Positions 23,054-29,313 of a stretch of DNA of 29,398 bases are shown here, piece by piece (the first letter of the stretch is position 1; each line of letters starts with the position of its first letter). This DNA is from a virus. The DNA is taken from positions 1 through 29,398 of IMG/VR virus record IMGVR_UViG_3300025671_000354; one strand, 5' to 3'. The notes beneath the pieces were generated by a model. That model had not been told where the DNA came from and did not search any database. It was given only the letters and a program-made list of their open reading frames with translations. The position numbers and the translations under genes are program-made.

Positions 23054-23239
23054 GTGAATTATACTTATCAACTAAAACATAAAAGGGTAGTTAATTGTAG
23101 ATTTTGTAAAAGTAGCAAGATCGTTAACACCGTAGATTATCTAAATGAGATCCAACAAGTTAGTTGCTTAGATTGTAGATCTAAATATCGTCAACACGGT
23201 AGAAATTTAGAGATTGTAAGAGAGGGGGTATTAAATTGA
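23054..23239 (+). CDS. Small zinc-ribbon protein, first gene of early operon
   Basis: A 61-aa protein with CRFC at 15-18 and CLDC at 38-41, a zinc-ribbon arrangement, and a basic profile. GTG start at 23054 follows the conserved leader. Being first in the operon next to a strong promoter suggests a role soon after entry, such as acting on host transcription; this is inference. Its Cys spacing and its leader match the cassette gene at 8969. The stop overlaps the TTG of the next gene. Confidence 0.7.
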   Translation: MNYTYQLKHKRVVNCRFCKSSKIVNTVDYLNEIQQVSCLDCRSKYRQHGRNLEIVREGVLN

Positions 23240-23685
23240 GTTATCAAATAGAGCTAGATAAAGAAAGAACTATTATAAGAAAATATACTTACAATAGTTA
23301 CGGAGGTGGAGTTGCTATCGGCACTACACCAACAATAGCGTATAGGATCATACTTAATTATTTTAAAGAGTATGGAGATCAAACCTTTACAGATTATTTA
23401 GTAACGGATCCTAATTTAGATTTTATAGAAATCTTTACGCAAAGTTACGACGAAGATAACAACGAGTTTAGTTATTTTTCTAGTCAAGTAATTAAGAAAG
23501 GCGATCCGGTAATTTTTAATAGTTACCGAGAGGAGCAGTACGGACTATTACAAGATTTTAATAATGGTGTTGTATGGATAAAAGATAATAATAATATTAT
23601 AGAAATATCTTTATATCGTTTCGCCGTTTTAAATTCTAATTACAACAAAGTAAAAATATTAGATAAGTGGGGAGCCTCATTATGA
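23236..23685 (+). CDS. Protein of unknown function, early region
   Basis: A 149-aa acidic protein rich in Tyr, Asn and Asp. TTG start at 23236 overlaps the previous TGA and has GAGGGGG just upstream. Strand-like segments (AYRIILNYFKEYG, DFIEIFTQSYDEDNNEFSYFS, VWIKDNNNIIEISLYRFAVL) suggest an alpha-beta domain. I do not recognise the family. ATGA overlap with the next gene indicates co-translation. It could be a host-interaction protein from its place. Confidence 0.65.
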   Translation: MSYQIELDKERTIIRKYTYNSYGGGVAIGTTPTIAYRIILNYFKEYGDQTFTDYLVTDPNLDFIEIFTQSYDEDNNEFSYFSSQVIKKGDPVIFNSYREEQYGLLQDFNNGVVWIKDNNNIIEISLYRFAVLNSNYNKVKILDKWGASL

Positions 23686-23819
23686 AAGTAAAACATTTTA
23701 AAACTTTAATTAATGTTGTAGATCAATTAGTTATATCCGGGGATATTAATAAATATTCGTCTTATAACGAGATTATTAAATATAGTGGTGTTAAAATACT
23801 TGGAAGAAAGGGGGTATAA
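23682..23819 (+). CDS. Small protein of unknown function
   Basis: A 45-aa ORF that starts in an ATGA overlap with the upstream gene and ends 2 bases before the next start. Basic, with an amphipathic helix (FKTLINVVDQLVI) and a NKYSSYNEIIKYSGVKILGRK end; no motif. The 3' end supplies AAGGGGG as ribosome-binding site of the next gene. Coupling and lack of spare space support it as a real gene. Confidence 0.5.
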   Translation: MKVKHFKTLINVVDQLVISGDINKYSSYNEIIKYSGVKILGRKGV

Positions 23820-23821
23820 AT

Positions 23822-23986
23822 ATGGATCCATTATCAACTATGTCTATGTTAGGTAAATGGTCTTTATTAATTAGCTTAGGTTTATGTATATTTGGATTAA
23901 TTTATTTAAGCGATGAAGAAGAAAAAGAAGAGCTAGATATACCGGATTTTGTAAAAGGAGATGATAAAGATTTTTACGGCAATTAA
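23822..23986 (+). CDS. Small membrane protein with acidic tail
   Basis: A 54-aa protein with one membrane helix (WSLLISLGLCIFGLIYL, about 13-29) followed by an acidic cytoplasmic or external tail (SDEEEKEELDIPDF). A good GGGGG ribosome-binding site lies 6-10 bases before ATG. No known family. Location among the first early genes is compatible with superinfection exclusion or membrane takeover, but this is not shown by sequence. Confidence 0.6.
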   Translation: MDPLSTMSMLGKWSLLISLGLCIFGLIYLSDEEEKEELDIPDFVKGDDKDFYGN

Positions 23987-24134
23987 AAAAAGTATATGGA
24001 TAGGTTGTTATAACTTTTTATCGTACCTTAAAAGTATTATTAATAAACTTATGTATTACTTTTTAGTAAAGCTAAATAGTAATTATAAAAGGGTAGAAGT
24101 AAAACAAACTAAATGGAAAAAGAGAAAGAGGTAA
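23961..24134 (+). CDS. Small basic protein, overlapping frame (tentative)
   Basis: A 57-aa ORF overlaps the end of the preceding gene by 26 bases and ends 2 bases before the next start. It is very basic (KLNSNYKRVEVKQTKWKKRKR at the C-terminus) with a hydrophobic, aromatic N-terminal half. A GGAG touches the ATG directly, too close to act well, so its translation is doubtful. It does fill an otherwise empty 150 bases. Confidence 0.4.
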   Translation: MIKIFTAIKKSIWIGCYNFLSYLKSIINKLMYYFLVKLNSNYKRVEVKQTKWKKRKR

Positions 24135-24136
24135 AA

Positions 24137-24595
24137 ATGGATAGTAGAGAAAAATTGATCCTTAAACAAGTTAGTTTAAAAGCTGCTGCAAGTGTTGGAG
24201 GCACAAAAGACGAAGTAGTAGCTAACGCAACTTACTTTAATAATTGGTTATTAGGGGGATTAGATCTAAATAAAGTATCAAGCTCCCCAACAGGGACAAC
24301 TAGCGGAGGGTTTGTACCAACTTGCCCTAGTTGTAATAGTGAAGTATGGGATAATAGACAAACTGCAAAAAATAACCAACCGGTTTGGAAATGTAAGAAT
24401 AGCGATTGTACCGGTGGTACTTTTTCTAAGAAATATAATCAATTAATGCCGTGGGCGAGTTGGGAGGATAACGAATTTTTTAACGCCGAGCAAGATTATA
24501 AAAAAAACGCTAACACGGTAAAAGAAGAGGCTATAGTAGGCGAAATCATAGATAACCCTATGACCGACGATACGGAAGATATAGTACCGTTTTAA
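24137..24595 (+). CDS. Zinc-ribbon protein with SSB-type acidic C-terminal tip
   Basis: A 152-aa protein. The helical N-terminus (REKLILKQVSLKAAASVGGTKDEVVANATYFNNWLL) resembles a lead-in seen in phage DNA-metabolism proteins. The middle holds a zinc ribbon, CPSC at about 63-66 with CKNSDC about 20 residues later. The C-terminus ends TDDTEDIVPF, the acidic-then-IPF-like tip by which SSB proteins recruit partner enzymes. No OB fold is evident. Start at ATG 24137 is preferred because AGAGG precedes it; an in-frame ATG at 24113 lacks such a site. Next to the replication initiator, so probably part of replication. Confidence 0.66.
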   Translation: MDSREKLILKQVSLKAAASVGGTKDEVVANATYFNNWLLGGLDLNKVSSSPTGTTSGGFVPTCPSCNSEVWDNRQTAKNNQPVWKCKNSDCTGGTFSKKYNQLMPWASWEDNEFFNAEQDYKKNANTVKEEAIVGEIIDNPMTDDTEDIVPF

Positions 24596-24942
24596 TGGAT
24601 CGCCTAGATTTCGCTAAATGTTTTGGGTGGGCTAGCCTCCGTTGGCCTACTTTAAATACATCTAACGAAATGCTAGATAGCCTATACGAGGATTATAAGG
24701 GTTTTAGTAATCGCAGCTTAGCTAAAGCCCTTAGCCTCTTATACGAGAACGGAGATCAATATTTAGAGTTGCCTAAGTTATATAAATTAACAAAAGATCT
24801 ATATAACCAAGAAATATTAGATAACCAAAACGCTCTACCTAAACCAAAAGTAGAAAACGGTTTAAGAGAATATTTAGAGCAAAACAATTTTAAAAATATA
24901 AAAGACGCAATAAGAAATACCGGGAGTTTGAGTAATGAGTGA
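24595..24942 (+). CDS. Small replication-region protein
   Basis: A 115-aa helical protein in an overlap chain (TAATG before it, 8-base overlap after it) between the SSB-tip protein and the replication initiator. It contains WASLRWPTLNTSNEMLDSLYEDYKGFS, LAKALSLLYENGDQYLELPKLYKLTKDLY. The layout, a small helical protein beside the initiator, recalls helicase-loader partners, but no Walker motif is present and the family is not recognised. Role in replication is inference. Confidence 0.58.
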   Translation: MDRLDFAKCFGWASLRWPTLNTSNEMLDSLYEDYKGFSNRSLAKALSLLYENGDQYLELPKLYKLTKDLYNQEILDNQNALPKPKVENGLREYLEQNNFKNIKDAIRNTGSLSNE

Positions 24943-25675
24943 AGAAGTAGAAATAAAATACGATATACCGCCTTTTGTGATCGTACCTAATTGGATCGCA
25001 GAAATGTTAAAACCAACAGAATTAGCCACCTATGTAGCACTTGGTAAATATGCAGATAATAAAACGAAAGAGTGTTGGCCTAGTTTAAATACTATTGCTA
25101 AGGATCTAGGAAAGTCTAAAACAAGTGTTATTACTGCTATTAAGGCCTTAGAGAAAAAAGGAGCTATTAAAGTCGATAAAAGAAAAAATGATAGAGGAGA
25201 TTGGGCTAGAAATCACTATACCTTAATGGTTTACGGGGGTAGTAAAGAAAATTTAACCACCCCTAGTAAAGAAAACACTACTACGGGTAGTAAAGAAAAT
25301 TTAACTAGGGGTAGTAAAGAAAACTTAACCCTAACTATACCCAATACAACTAAACTCAATAAACTATATACGAGAGATATACAAAACTCTTATAAAGATG
25401 AGATAGTTAGAGTTTTAGGATTAAATAAGATTAGTAGCAATATGTGGAAACAAATAGAAACTACTGCTAAACAACTATTCGAGGCAGAAGTAGGAGTAGA
25501 TCAAATAGAGCAATTAGCTAGAAATATTCTTATTAGTTACGGAGAGAGTGCTTTACGCCATACAAGTTTACCTAACCACTTAGACGTTTTAGAAAGACCA
25601 AAAGTTAAAAAATCAAGTGATTATAAAAAAGTAGGAGAGTTACAAAACTTAGAAAGGTGGGTAAATGAGCAATAG
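24935..25675 (+). CDS. Winged-helix replication initiator (replisome organizer)
   Basis: A 246-aa protein with an N-terminal winged helix at about 15-100: LKPTELATYVALGKYADNKTKECWPSLNTIAKDLGKSKTSVITAIKALEKKGAIKVDKR, the form seen in phage replication initiators. Residues about 102-133 consist of four 8-residue repeats of SKENLTT type, encoded by four repeats of 24 bp. The C-terminal half (140-246) is helical and would contact helicase or loader. This order, DNA-binding domain, iterons in the gene, partner domain, is that of lambda O. No DNA polymerase or helicase is seen, so it would load the host replisome. Confidence 0.8.
   Translation: MSEEVEIKYDIPPFVIVPNWIAEMLKPTELATYVALGKYADNKTKECWPSLNTIAKDLGKSKTSVITAIKALEKKGAIKVDKRKNDRGDWARNHYTLMVYGGSKENLTTPSKENTTTGSKENLTRGSKENLTLTIPNTTKLNKLYTRDIQNSYKDEIVRVLGLNKISSNMWKQIETTAKQLFEAEVGVDQIEQLARNILISYGESALRHTSLPNHLDVLERPKVKKSSDYKKVGELQNLERWVNEQ
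25238..25333 (+). repeat. Four 24-bp iterons inside the initiator gene (candidate origin)
   Basis: Units at 25238-25261, 25262-25285, 25286-25309 and 25310-25333 each share AGTAAAGAAAA at the same offset (25241, 25265, 25289, 25313), exactly 24 bp apart. Units 1 and 3 are nearly identical. A strongly AT-rich stretch follows (about 25334-25400), suited for strand opening. Exact spacing keeps reading frame and also fits repeated binding on DNA. Confidence 0.78.
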
Positions 25676-26054
25676 AGCGGAGATTAACAAGGGAGCATTA
25701 GCGTTAACTCAATTAATAGATGAAGTTGAGGGGTTTAGTTCTTTATTAAAAGAAAAAAAAGCGATCTTACCGGAAAGCGATTGGGGAGGTTTACAATTTA
25801 GCGTTAGTAATGGTAAAACTCGCATAGATTATAAAATTATTTTAAACTTTAATGATTTTTACGATATTTACATTAACGGAGAGCAAATAGCTAATAGTGG
25901 TGTTGGCGATGTAATTAATTTATTTAAGTGGTTAACGGATCGTTTTACTTCTACGTTTTGTATGGTATGTAATAATAAAATGACTAACGAAGATTTAAAA
26001 GATGATCATAAAATATGCGGTAAGTGTTGGGATAGTTTAGGCGAGGAGGAGTAA
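25665..26054 (+). CDS. Protein with C-terminal zinc finger, early region
   Basis: A 129-aa protein. The first ~95 residues form an alpha-beta domain (LTQLIDEVEGFSSLLKEKK, FSVSNGKTRIDYKIILNFNDFYDIYINGEQI). The C-terminus carries CMVC and CGKC pairs 20 residues apart, a treble-clef-like zinc site. The start overlaps the initiator gene by 11 bases. The family is not recognised. A role near replication or transcription control is suggested only by context. Confidence 0.62.
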   Translation: MSNRAEINKGALALTQLIDEVEGFSSLLKEKKAILPESDWGGLQFSVSNGKTRIDYKIILNFNDFYDIYINGEQIANSGVGDVINLFKWLTDRFTSTFCMVCNNKMTNEDLKDDHKICGKCWDSLGEEE

Positions 26055-26132
26055 TTGAAAGTTTATAAAGTTATCGTTACTAGATTATTTAGTATTTCTT
26101 TAAAAGAGGATCTAGCGTACAGTGGCCGATAA
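26055..26132 (+). CDS. 25-aa peptide with strong ribosome-binding site
   Basis: TTG at 26055 follows GGAGGAG within 3-9 bases, an unusually strong site, and opens a 25-codon frame (MKVYKVIVTRLFSIS then LKEDLAYSGR). It ends inside the start of the next gene (10-base overlap), so it may be a coupling leader or a short amphipathic peptide. The strong signal is the only reason to list it. Confidence 0.4.
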   Translation: MKVYKVIVTRLFSISLKEDLAYSGR

Positions 26133-26352
26133 AGTAACTCAACTACATAAGTATAAAAGAGCAGTTGTAACTATAGACGTAGAGTTATGGCTCGAAAGCG
26201 AAAAAATTAACGTAGATTATGTTAAAGAGTGCGCCGAGTTTTTAATTAATGCGGGTAAACAACGTAGAGAAGACTTTAAACAACAAGACGGTAAAACCGT
26301 ACTACAAAAAATAGAGTACGGACAAGTAAAAACCTACAAGTATGATAACTAA
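26122..26352 (+). CDS. Small protein of unknown function
   Basis: A 76-aa protein with GTG start at 26122; AGAGGAT lies about 12 bases upstream and the preceding short frame overlaps it. Mixed alpha-beta (RAVVTIDVELWLES, VDYVKECAEFLINAGKQRREDF) with a basic end. No motif recognised. It overlaps the following gene by 11 bases, so it is in the early operon. Confidence 0.55.
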   Translation: MADKVTQLHKYKRAVVTIDVELWLESEKINVDYVKECAEFLINAGKQRREDFKQQDGKTVLQKIEYGQVKTYKYDN

Positions 26353-26893
26353 TTGTATTATTACGTACTTAGCTATGGTAGGTGGATTTACTACCGGATT
26401 AACTCCCGGAGCGGATCAAGTACAAATATTAAACATCTGCACTCAATACGTACCTACCGAGGCTTACAAATATGCGGATTTATATTACGAGTTTTATGAT
26501 CAAGAAAATATCGAAACCGCTATAAAAATTACTTATTGCGAAAGTAGATTTAAAAAAGACGCTTATAGATCCCAAGACGATGATAGCGGCTTAAAACAAT
26601 TTATACCTAGTACGTGGAATTGGATTGCAGAAGAAAACAATTTACCTAAATTCGACGAATATGTAATATTACGGCACGGAAGACCCTATACAAAACAAGA
26701 AGTAAGTAAAAGTAGTTATGGTTTTGAGCAGATAAAGGCACAATATAGCCCGTACTATAATTTATTGTTTGGATCTATATTGGCGGAAGATACTTACTCT
26801 AAAGTTACTTGGAGAGATTGGAATAGCTCTAAGTGGTGTTGGGGAGATAGCAATATCTTTTACGAGATCTATAGAAATGAAAATGGCTTATAA
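26342..26893 (+). CDS. Secreted lysozyme-like (SLT/transglycosylase-type) protein
   Basis: A 183-aa protein with a hydrophobic N-terminus (CIITYLAMVGGFTTGLTPG) that can act as a signal peptide or anchor. The body shows lysozyme-fold marks: IKITYCESRF with candidate catalytic E67, then DDDSGLKQFIPSTWNWIAEE (81-98) and a W-rich end (WRDWNSSKWCW). This matches the ESxF / GLxQFxPxTW logic of transglycosylases. It lies in the early region and not with the lysis genes, so it may remodel the wall of an infected cell or act in exclusion. Four Cys (5, 33, 66 and 165) might form disulphides after export. Confidence 0.72.
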   Translation: MITNCIITYLAMVGGFTTGLTPGADQVQILNICTQYVPTEAYKYADLYYEFYDQENIETAIKITYCESRFKKDAYRSQDDDSGLKQFIPSTWNWIAEENNLPKFDEYVILRHGRPYTKQEVSKSSYGFEQIKAQYSPYYNLLFGSILAEDTYSKVTWRDWNSSKWCWGDSNIFYEIYRNENGL

Positions 26894-27290
26894 CGAAAAA
26901 GACATAATTAACATATTAAACAACATACCTTTTAGAAATGGTAACTTTTTTAAGAGTGAAGATCCATACGAACATTATGACGCAGAAAATTTAGAAGATA
27001 TTGTAGAAATAAAAATTAGATCTAAGAAATACGATAAGCAGATAATCGAGCGCTATAAATATCTTAGAAATAAAGAAGAAAGCGCTAAAAGTGATCGTAA
27101 TTTCTTTTACGTTACTAATTACCAAGATAAATTATCAATATGGGATATTAATTATTTAGATAGCATAGGTTATAAATATTTTTGGCACGTTAAAGATTTA
27201 GTAAGATCTACAGAGTTTCAAGATAGAGAGCCAATACCTAAAGTAGTAGGATATTTAGAGCCTCAATTAGGTTTACATCTAAATATTTAA
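26877..27290 (+). CDS. Possible PD-(D/E)XK nuclease-like protein
   Basis: A 137-aa protein. The stretch NLEDIVEIKIRSKKYDKQIIERYKYLRNK contains an E44-I-K46 strand followed by a helix, then RNFFYVTNYQDKLSIWDINYL, a strand pair that follows the active site in some small PD-(D/E)XK nucleases. An acidic residue upstream (D29 or D35) could complete the site. The match is by pattern only. I chose ATG 26877 because it overlaps the end of the previous gene by 17 bases; the frame stays open further upstream within that gene. Confidence 0.45.
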   Translation: MKMAYNEKDIINILNNIPFRNGNFFKSEDPYEHYDAENLEDIVEIKIRSKKYDKQIIERYKYLRNKEESAKSDRNFFYVTNYQDKLSIWDINYLDSIGYKYFWHVKDLVRSTEFQDREPIPKVVGYLEPQLGLHLNI

Positions 27291-27398
27291 AAATTAGTAA
27301 AAAAAAAATTAAATTTTTTTTTACAGGCCTAAAAGCCTATAAACATTAAGGATAATTCTAAAAAAGCCGGTTTTATTGGCTAATTTGAAAATCTCGAT
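27291..27398. other. AT-rich intergenic region before copy C promoter
   Basis: No gene is visible. There is an A-run/T-run palindrome at 27299-27322, a small GGCC-type hairpin (AGGC/GCCT around 27325) and a weak AGCC/GGCT stem at 27365-27381 that looks like a degraded form of the AGCCGGG terminators. It may end the early transcript inefficiently. Confidence 0.4.
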
Positions 27399-27456
27399 TT
27401 GACAAACTTTTTTATCCTACTACAATTAATTATATAAATACTTGGGAGGTATAAAA
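27399..27456 (+). promoter_or_regulatory. Promoter plus conserved leader, copy C
   Basis: This is the best sigma-70-type promoter in the window: TTGACA (27399-27404), 16 bases, TACAAT (27421-27426). Eleven bases later comes ATACTTGGGAGGT (27438-27450), the third exact copy of the leader motif, followed by TTG at 27457. Confidence 0.8.
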
Positions 27457-27846
27457 TTGAATAACTTAAACAACACTTTAACCGTAAAAGGTAGCGCTAT
27501 TGATCTTACAGGATCCGGCGAAGAATACGCTATATCTTTAATCGCACAACAAGAAAACAAATACTATACAGATATACAAAAAGAATTTTACTCCATAGAT
27601 CAAACTTACAAAAGAGTAGGTAAAGGTTATACCATAACTTACAATATAACAACTATAAGAGATTGCGAATTACTAGAGGCTTTCCTTAGTGGTAACTTAG
27701 GTTGGCAAGAAAGCCAAAATATGTTCGGCGAAGAGAGAGCTAATCGTAAAATGGAAGAATACCTAAGCGATAAACTATCCGAGCTTAGAATAATCGAAAC
27801 AAGTTTAAAAGAGGATAATAGTTGGTACATAGATACCGAGGCCTAA
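27457..27846 (+). CDS. Protein of unknown function, own promoter
   Basis: A 129-aa protein from TTG 27457, chosen because it sits 7 bases after GGGAGGT; the in-frame TTG at 27442 is part of the ribosome-binding site itself. The first half is polar with short strands (TLTVKGSAIDLTGSGEEYAIS, YTITYNITTIRDCELLEAFL) and the last third is an acidic helix (MFGEERANRKMEEYLSDKLSELRIIE). No family recognised. The strong promoter and the leader suggest high early expression, as for anti-host proteins. Confidence 0.68.
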   Translation: MNNLNNTLTVKGSAIDLTGSGEEYAISLIAQQENKYYTDIQKEFYSIDQTYKRVGKGYTITYNITTIRDCELLEAFLSGNLGWQESQNMFGEERANRKMEEYLSDKLSELRIIETSLKEDNSWYIDTEA

Positions 27847-27899
27847 AAAATTTTACTTCAGAGAAATCACAAAAATAAAATTAATCAATAATCATAAGC

Positions 27900-27905
27900 T
27901 ATAAT
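27900..27905 (+). promoter_or_regulatory. -10 box of a probable leaderless promoter
   Basis: TATAAT ends 6 bases before the ATG at 27912. Transcription normally starts about 7 bases after the hexamer, which puts +1 on or next to the A of ATG, so the mRNA would have no 5' leader. No ribosome-binding site lies before the gene, consistent with this. Confidence 0.6.
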
Positions 27906-27911
27906 CTACTT

Positions 27912-28319
27912 ATGAACGGTATTGGATTTAACAAGATACGAAACCTAATAGAAGATGTCAACGGCTTAGAGGGTTATATATGCGAAGTAGAGCCGGTAGA
28001 GAGTTTAACAAATACATACGGCCATAACGGCGGTATAAACTTTAGTGTATTACTTCCAAACAATACTTTTAGTAAATTCGTAATTAGATATAGATTAGTA
28101 GATGAAACTTACACCGTAGAAGTATCTAAGTACAATAGCTTTAATTACAATTATGAAAGTGCAGTAGTTACAGAAGAGGCGCTAGTTACCATATTTAAAA
28201 ATGTTTATGAAGAGATCTCGCTAATTAATAATCTCTTATTAGATAAATTAAATTTTAATTTAAGTAAAGACGCCAAAAAAGATTTTTTAAAGTTAAAGGA
28301 ACTAGATAAATTCAACTAA
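27912..28319 (+). CDS. Protein of unknown function, probably leaderless mRNA
   Basis: A 135-aa protein of alpha-beta type: a helix (FNKIRNLIEDVNGLEGYI), strands (INFSVLLPNN, KFVIRYRLVDETYTVEVSKYN) and a long C-terminal helix pair (EEALVTIFKNVYEEISLINNLLLDKL). It has a -10 box just upstream of ATG and no Shine-Dalgarno, so translation is likely from a leaderless mRNA, a mode common in actinobacteria. No family recognised. It lies 9 bases before the WhiB-like gene, which probably shares its transcript. Confidence 0.66.
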   Translation: MNGIGFNKIRNLIEDVNGLEGYICEVEPVESLTNTYGHNGGINFSVLLPNNTFSKFVIRYRLVDETYTVEVSKYNSFNYNYESAVVTEEALVTIFKNVYEEISLINNLLLDKLNFNLSKDAKKDFLKLKELDKFN

Positions 28320-28328
28320 ACTAAACCT

Positions 28329-28976
28329 ATGCAATGGCAAGACGGGGCTAACTGCTTAGGATTAGATACAAACTTGTTTATTAACCCTAGTAGACATAAT
28401 TATACCGATAAAGAGGTGTGGAATACTTTTAATATATGCAGAAGTTGCCCGGTTAATTTAGATTGCCTAACCTATGCACTTAATAGCGATCTAGAGTATG
28501 GATTATATGCACTCCCGGAAAGAGTAAGGCGCCGTATAAGAAATAAAGATAACCTAAAAAAGTATATGGAAGATATGTATAAGACCTTAGACGTATTAGA
28601 CGCTACTTTCGATAATAAAGGAAAGTTAATAAAGAAACGTTGCTTACGTTGCCATAGATACGTTAAAGGCTTTAGTAAAGACAATACTAATTGGGGTGGC
28701 TTTAATCATATTTGTATAAGTTGTTACATAAGTACAAAAGATAAAAAGAGAGTAGATAAGTTATTAGATCGTGATAAAGCGTCGCAAAGTATGCCGGTGT
28801 TTAGTAAGCACGGGATCCTAGAGAGTAAGAATTGTACCAAGTGCGGTAAGAGGCAAGAGGCTAATAACTTTAGTAATAGACCCGCCGGGATAGGTGGTAA
28901 AACCTCGTGGTGTAAGAATTGTACAAGAAATAATCTAAAGAAATGGTTAGAGAAAAAGAAAAAAGAAAATGAATAG
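28329..28976 (+). CDS. WhiB-like regulator fused to two zinc-ribbon modules
   Basis: The 215-aa protein starts with a WhiB domain: C9, then C37-x2-C40-x5-C46 (CRSCPVNLDC), the canonical four Cys that hold a 4Fe-4S cluster, followed by YALNSDLEYGLYALPERVRRR in place of the usual GVWGG turn and basic helix. WhiB proteins bind the host sigma factor. After a linker come two similar zinc modules, CLRC...CISC (105-132) and CTKC...CKNC (169-198), each with G-rich spacing as in endonuclease VII-type ribbons. Cell WhiB proteins are about 80-140 aa, so this is a fusion. It overlaps the HNH gene by 8 bases. It marks the host as actinobacterial. Confidence 0.82.
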   Translation: MQWQDGANCLGLDTNLFINPSRHNYTDKEVWNTFNICRSCPVNLDCLTYALNSDLEYGLYALPERVRRRIRNKDNLKKYMEDMYKTLDVLDATFDNKGKLIKKRCLRCHRYVKGFSKDNTNWGGFNHICISCYISTKDKKRVDKLLDRDKASQSMPVFSKHGILESKNCTKCGKRQEANNFSNRPAGIGGKTSWCKNCTRNNLKKWLEKKKKENE

Positions 28977-29313
28977 ACCGAGTAGGCCGTGCTTAAAGTG
29001 TAGAGCTTTATTTATACCAACTAAAGATAGCCCTAGTTACTGCGCAGTACATAAGCCAATAAGAAAACAAGATCGTAAGGTAAAGGCTCACTACAACGAT
29101 CCGGAATATAGAAAGAATAGAAAATACTTAATAGATACGTACGGATATTGTTTTAGATGTAAAAGTAGGGGTGGGGTATCTAATAAATTAGAGATAGACC
29201 ATATAGTACCGGTACATCGTGGCGGATCTAACGACATAAGTAATTTACGTATATTGTGCCAAAAGTGCCATAGATTACGTCATAAACAAGATAATATCGA
29301 TAACTTCAGATAA
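28969..29313 (+). CDS. HNH endonuclease (terminase-linked position)
   Basis: A 114-aa protein. N-terminal Cys pairs CLKC (8-11) and a later CAVH precede the HNH core: CFRC (about 51-54), LEIDHIVPVHRGGSNDISNLRILCQKCHRLRH (about 64-95), with the His, Asn and His of the metal site. In HK97-like phages such an HNH gene lies just before terS and aids terminase cutting at cos. Here it is last in the window, so it would precede terS if ends join. Native composition; overlaps the WhiB-like gene by 8 bases. Confidence 0.88.
   Translation: MNRPSRPCLKCRALFIPTKDSPSYCAVHKPIRKQDRKVKAHYNDPEYRKNRKYLIDTYGYCFRCKSRGGVSNKLEIDHIVPVHRGGSNDISNLRILCQKCHRLRHKQDNIDNFR

Noticed and set aside
25238-25333. Iterons read as a CRISPR array
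   Set aside because: Units are contiguous at 24 bp with no unique spacers and lie in a coding frame.
27442-27456. TTG at 27442 as start of the 27457 gene
   Set aside because: This TTG is part of the TTGGGAGGT ribosome-binding site; TTG 27457 has proper spacing.
2388-28684. Many open frames of 60-190 codons on the - strand (for example 14397-14981, 13197-13619, 12297-12743)
   Set aside because: They lie opposite well-supported + strand genes with known motifs, lack ribosome-binding sites and have Ser/Leu-rich shadow composition.
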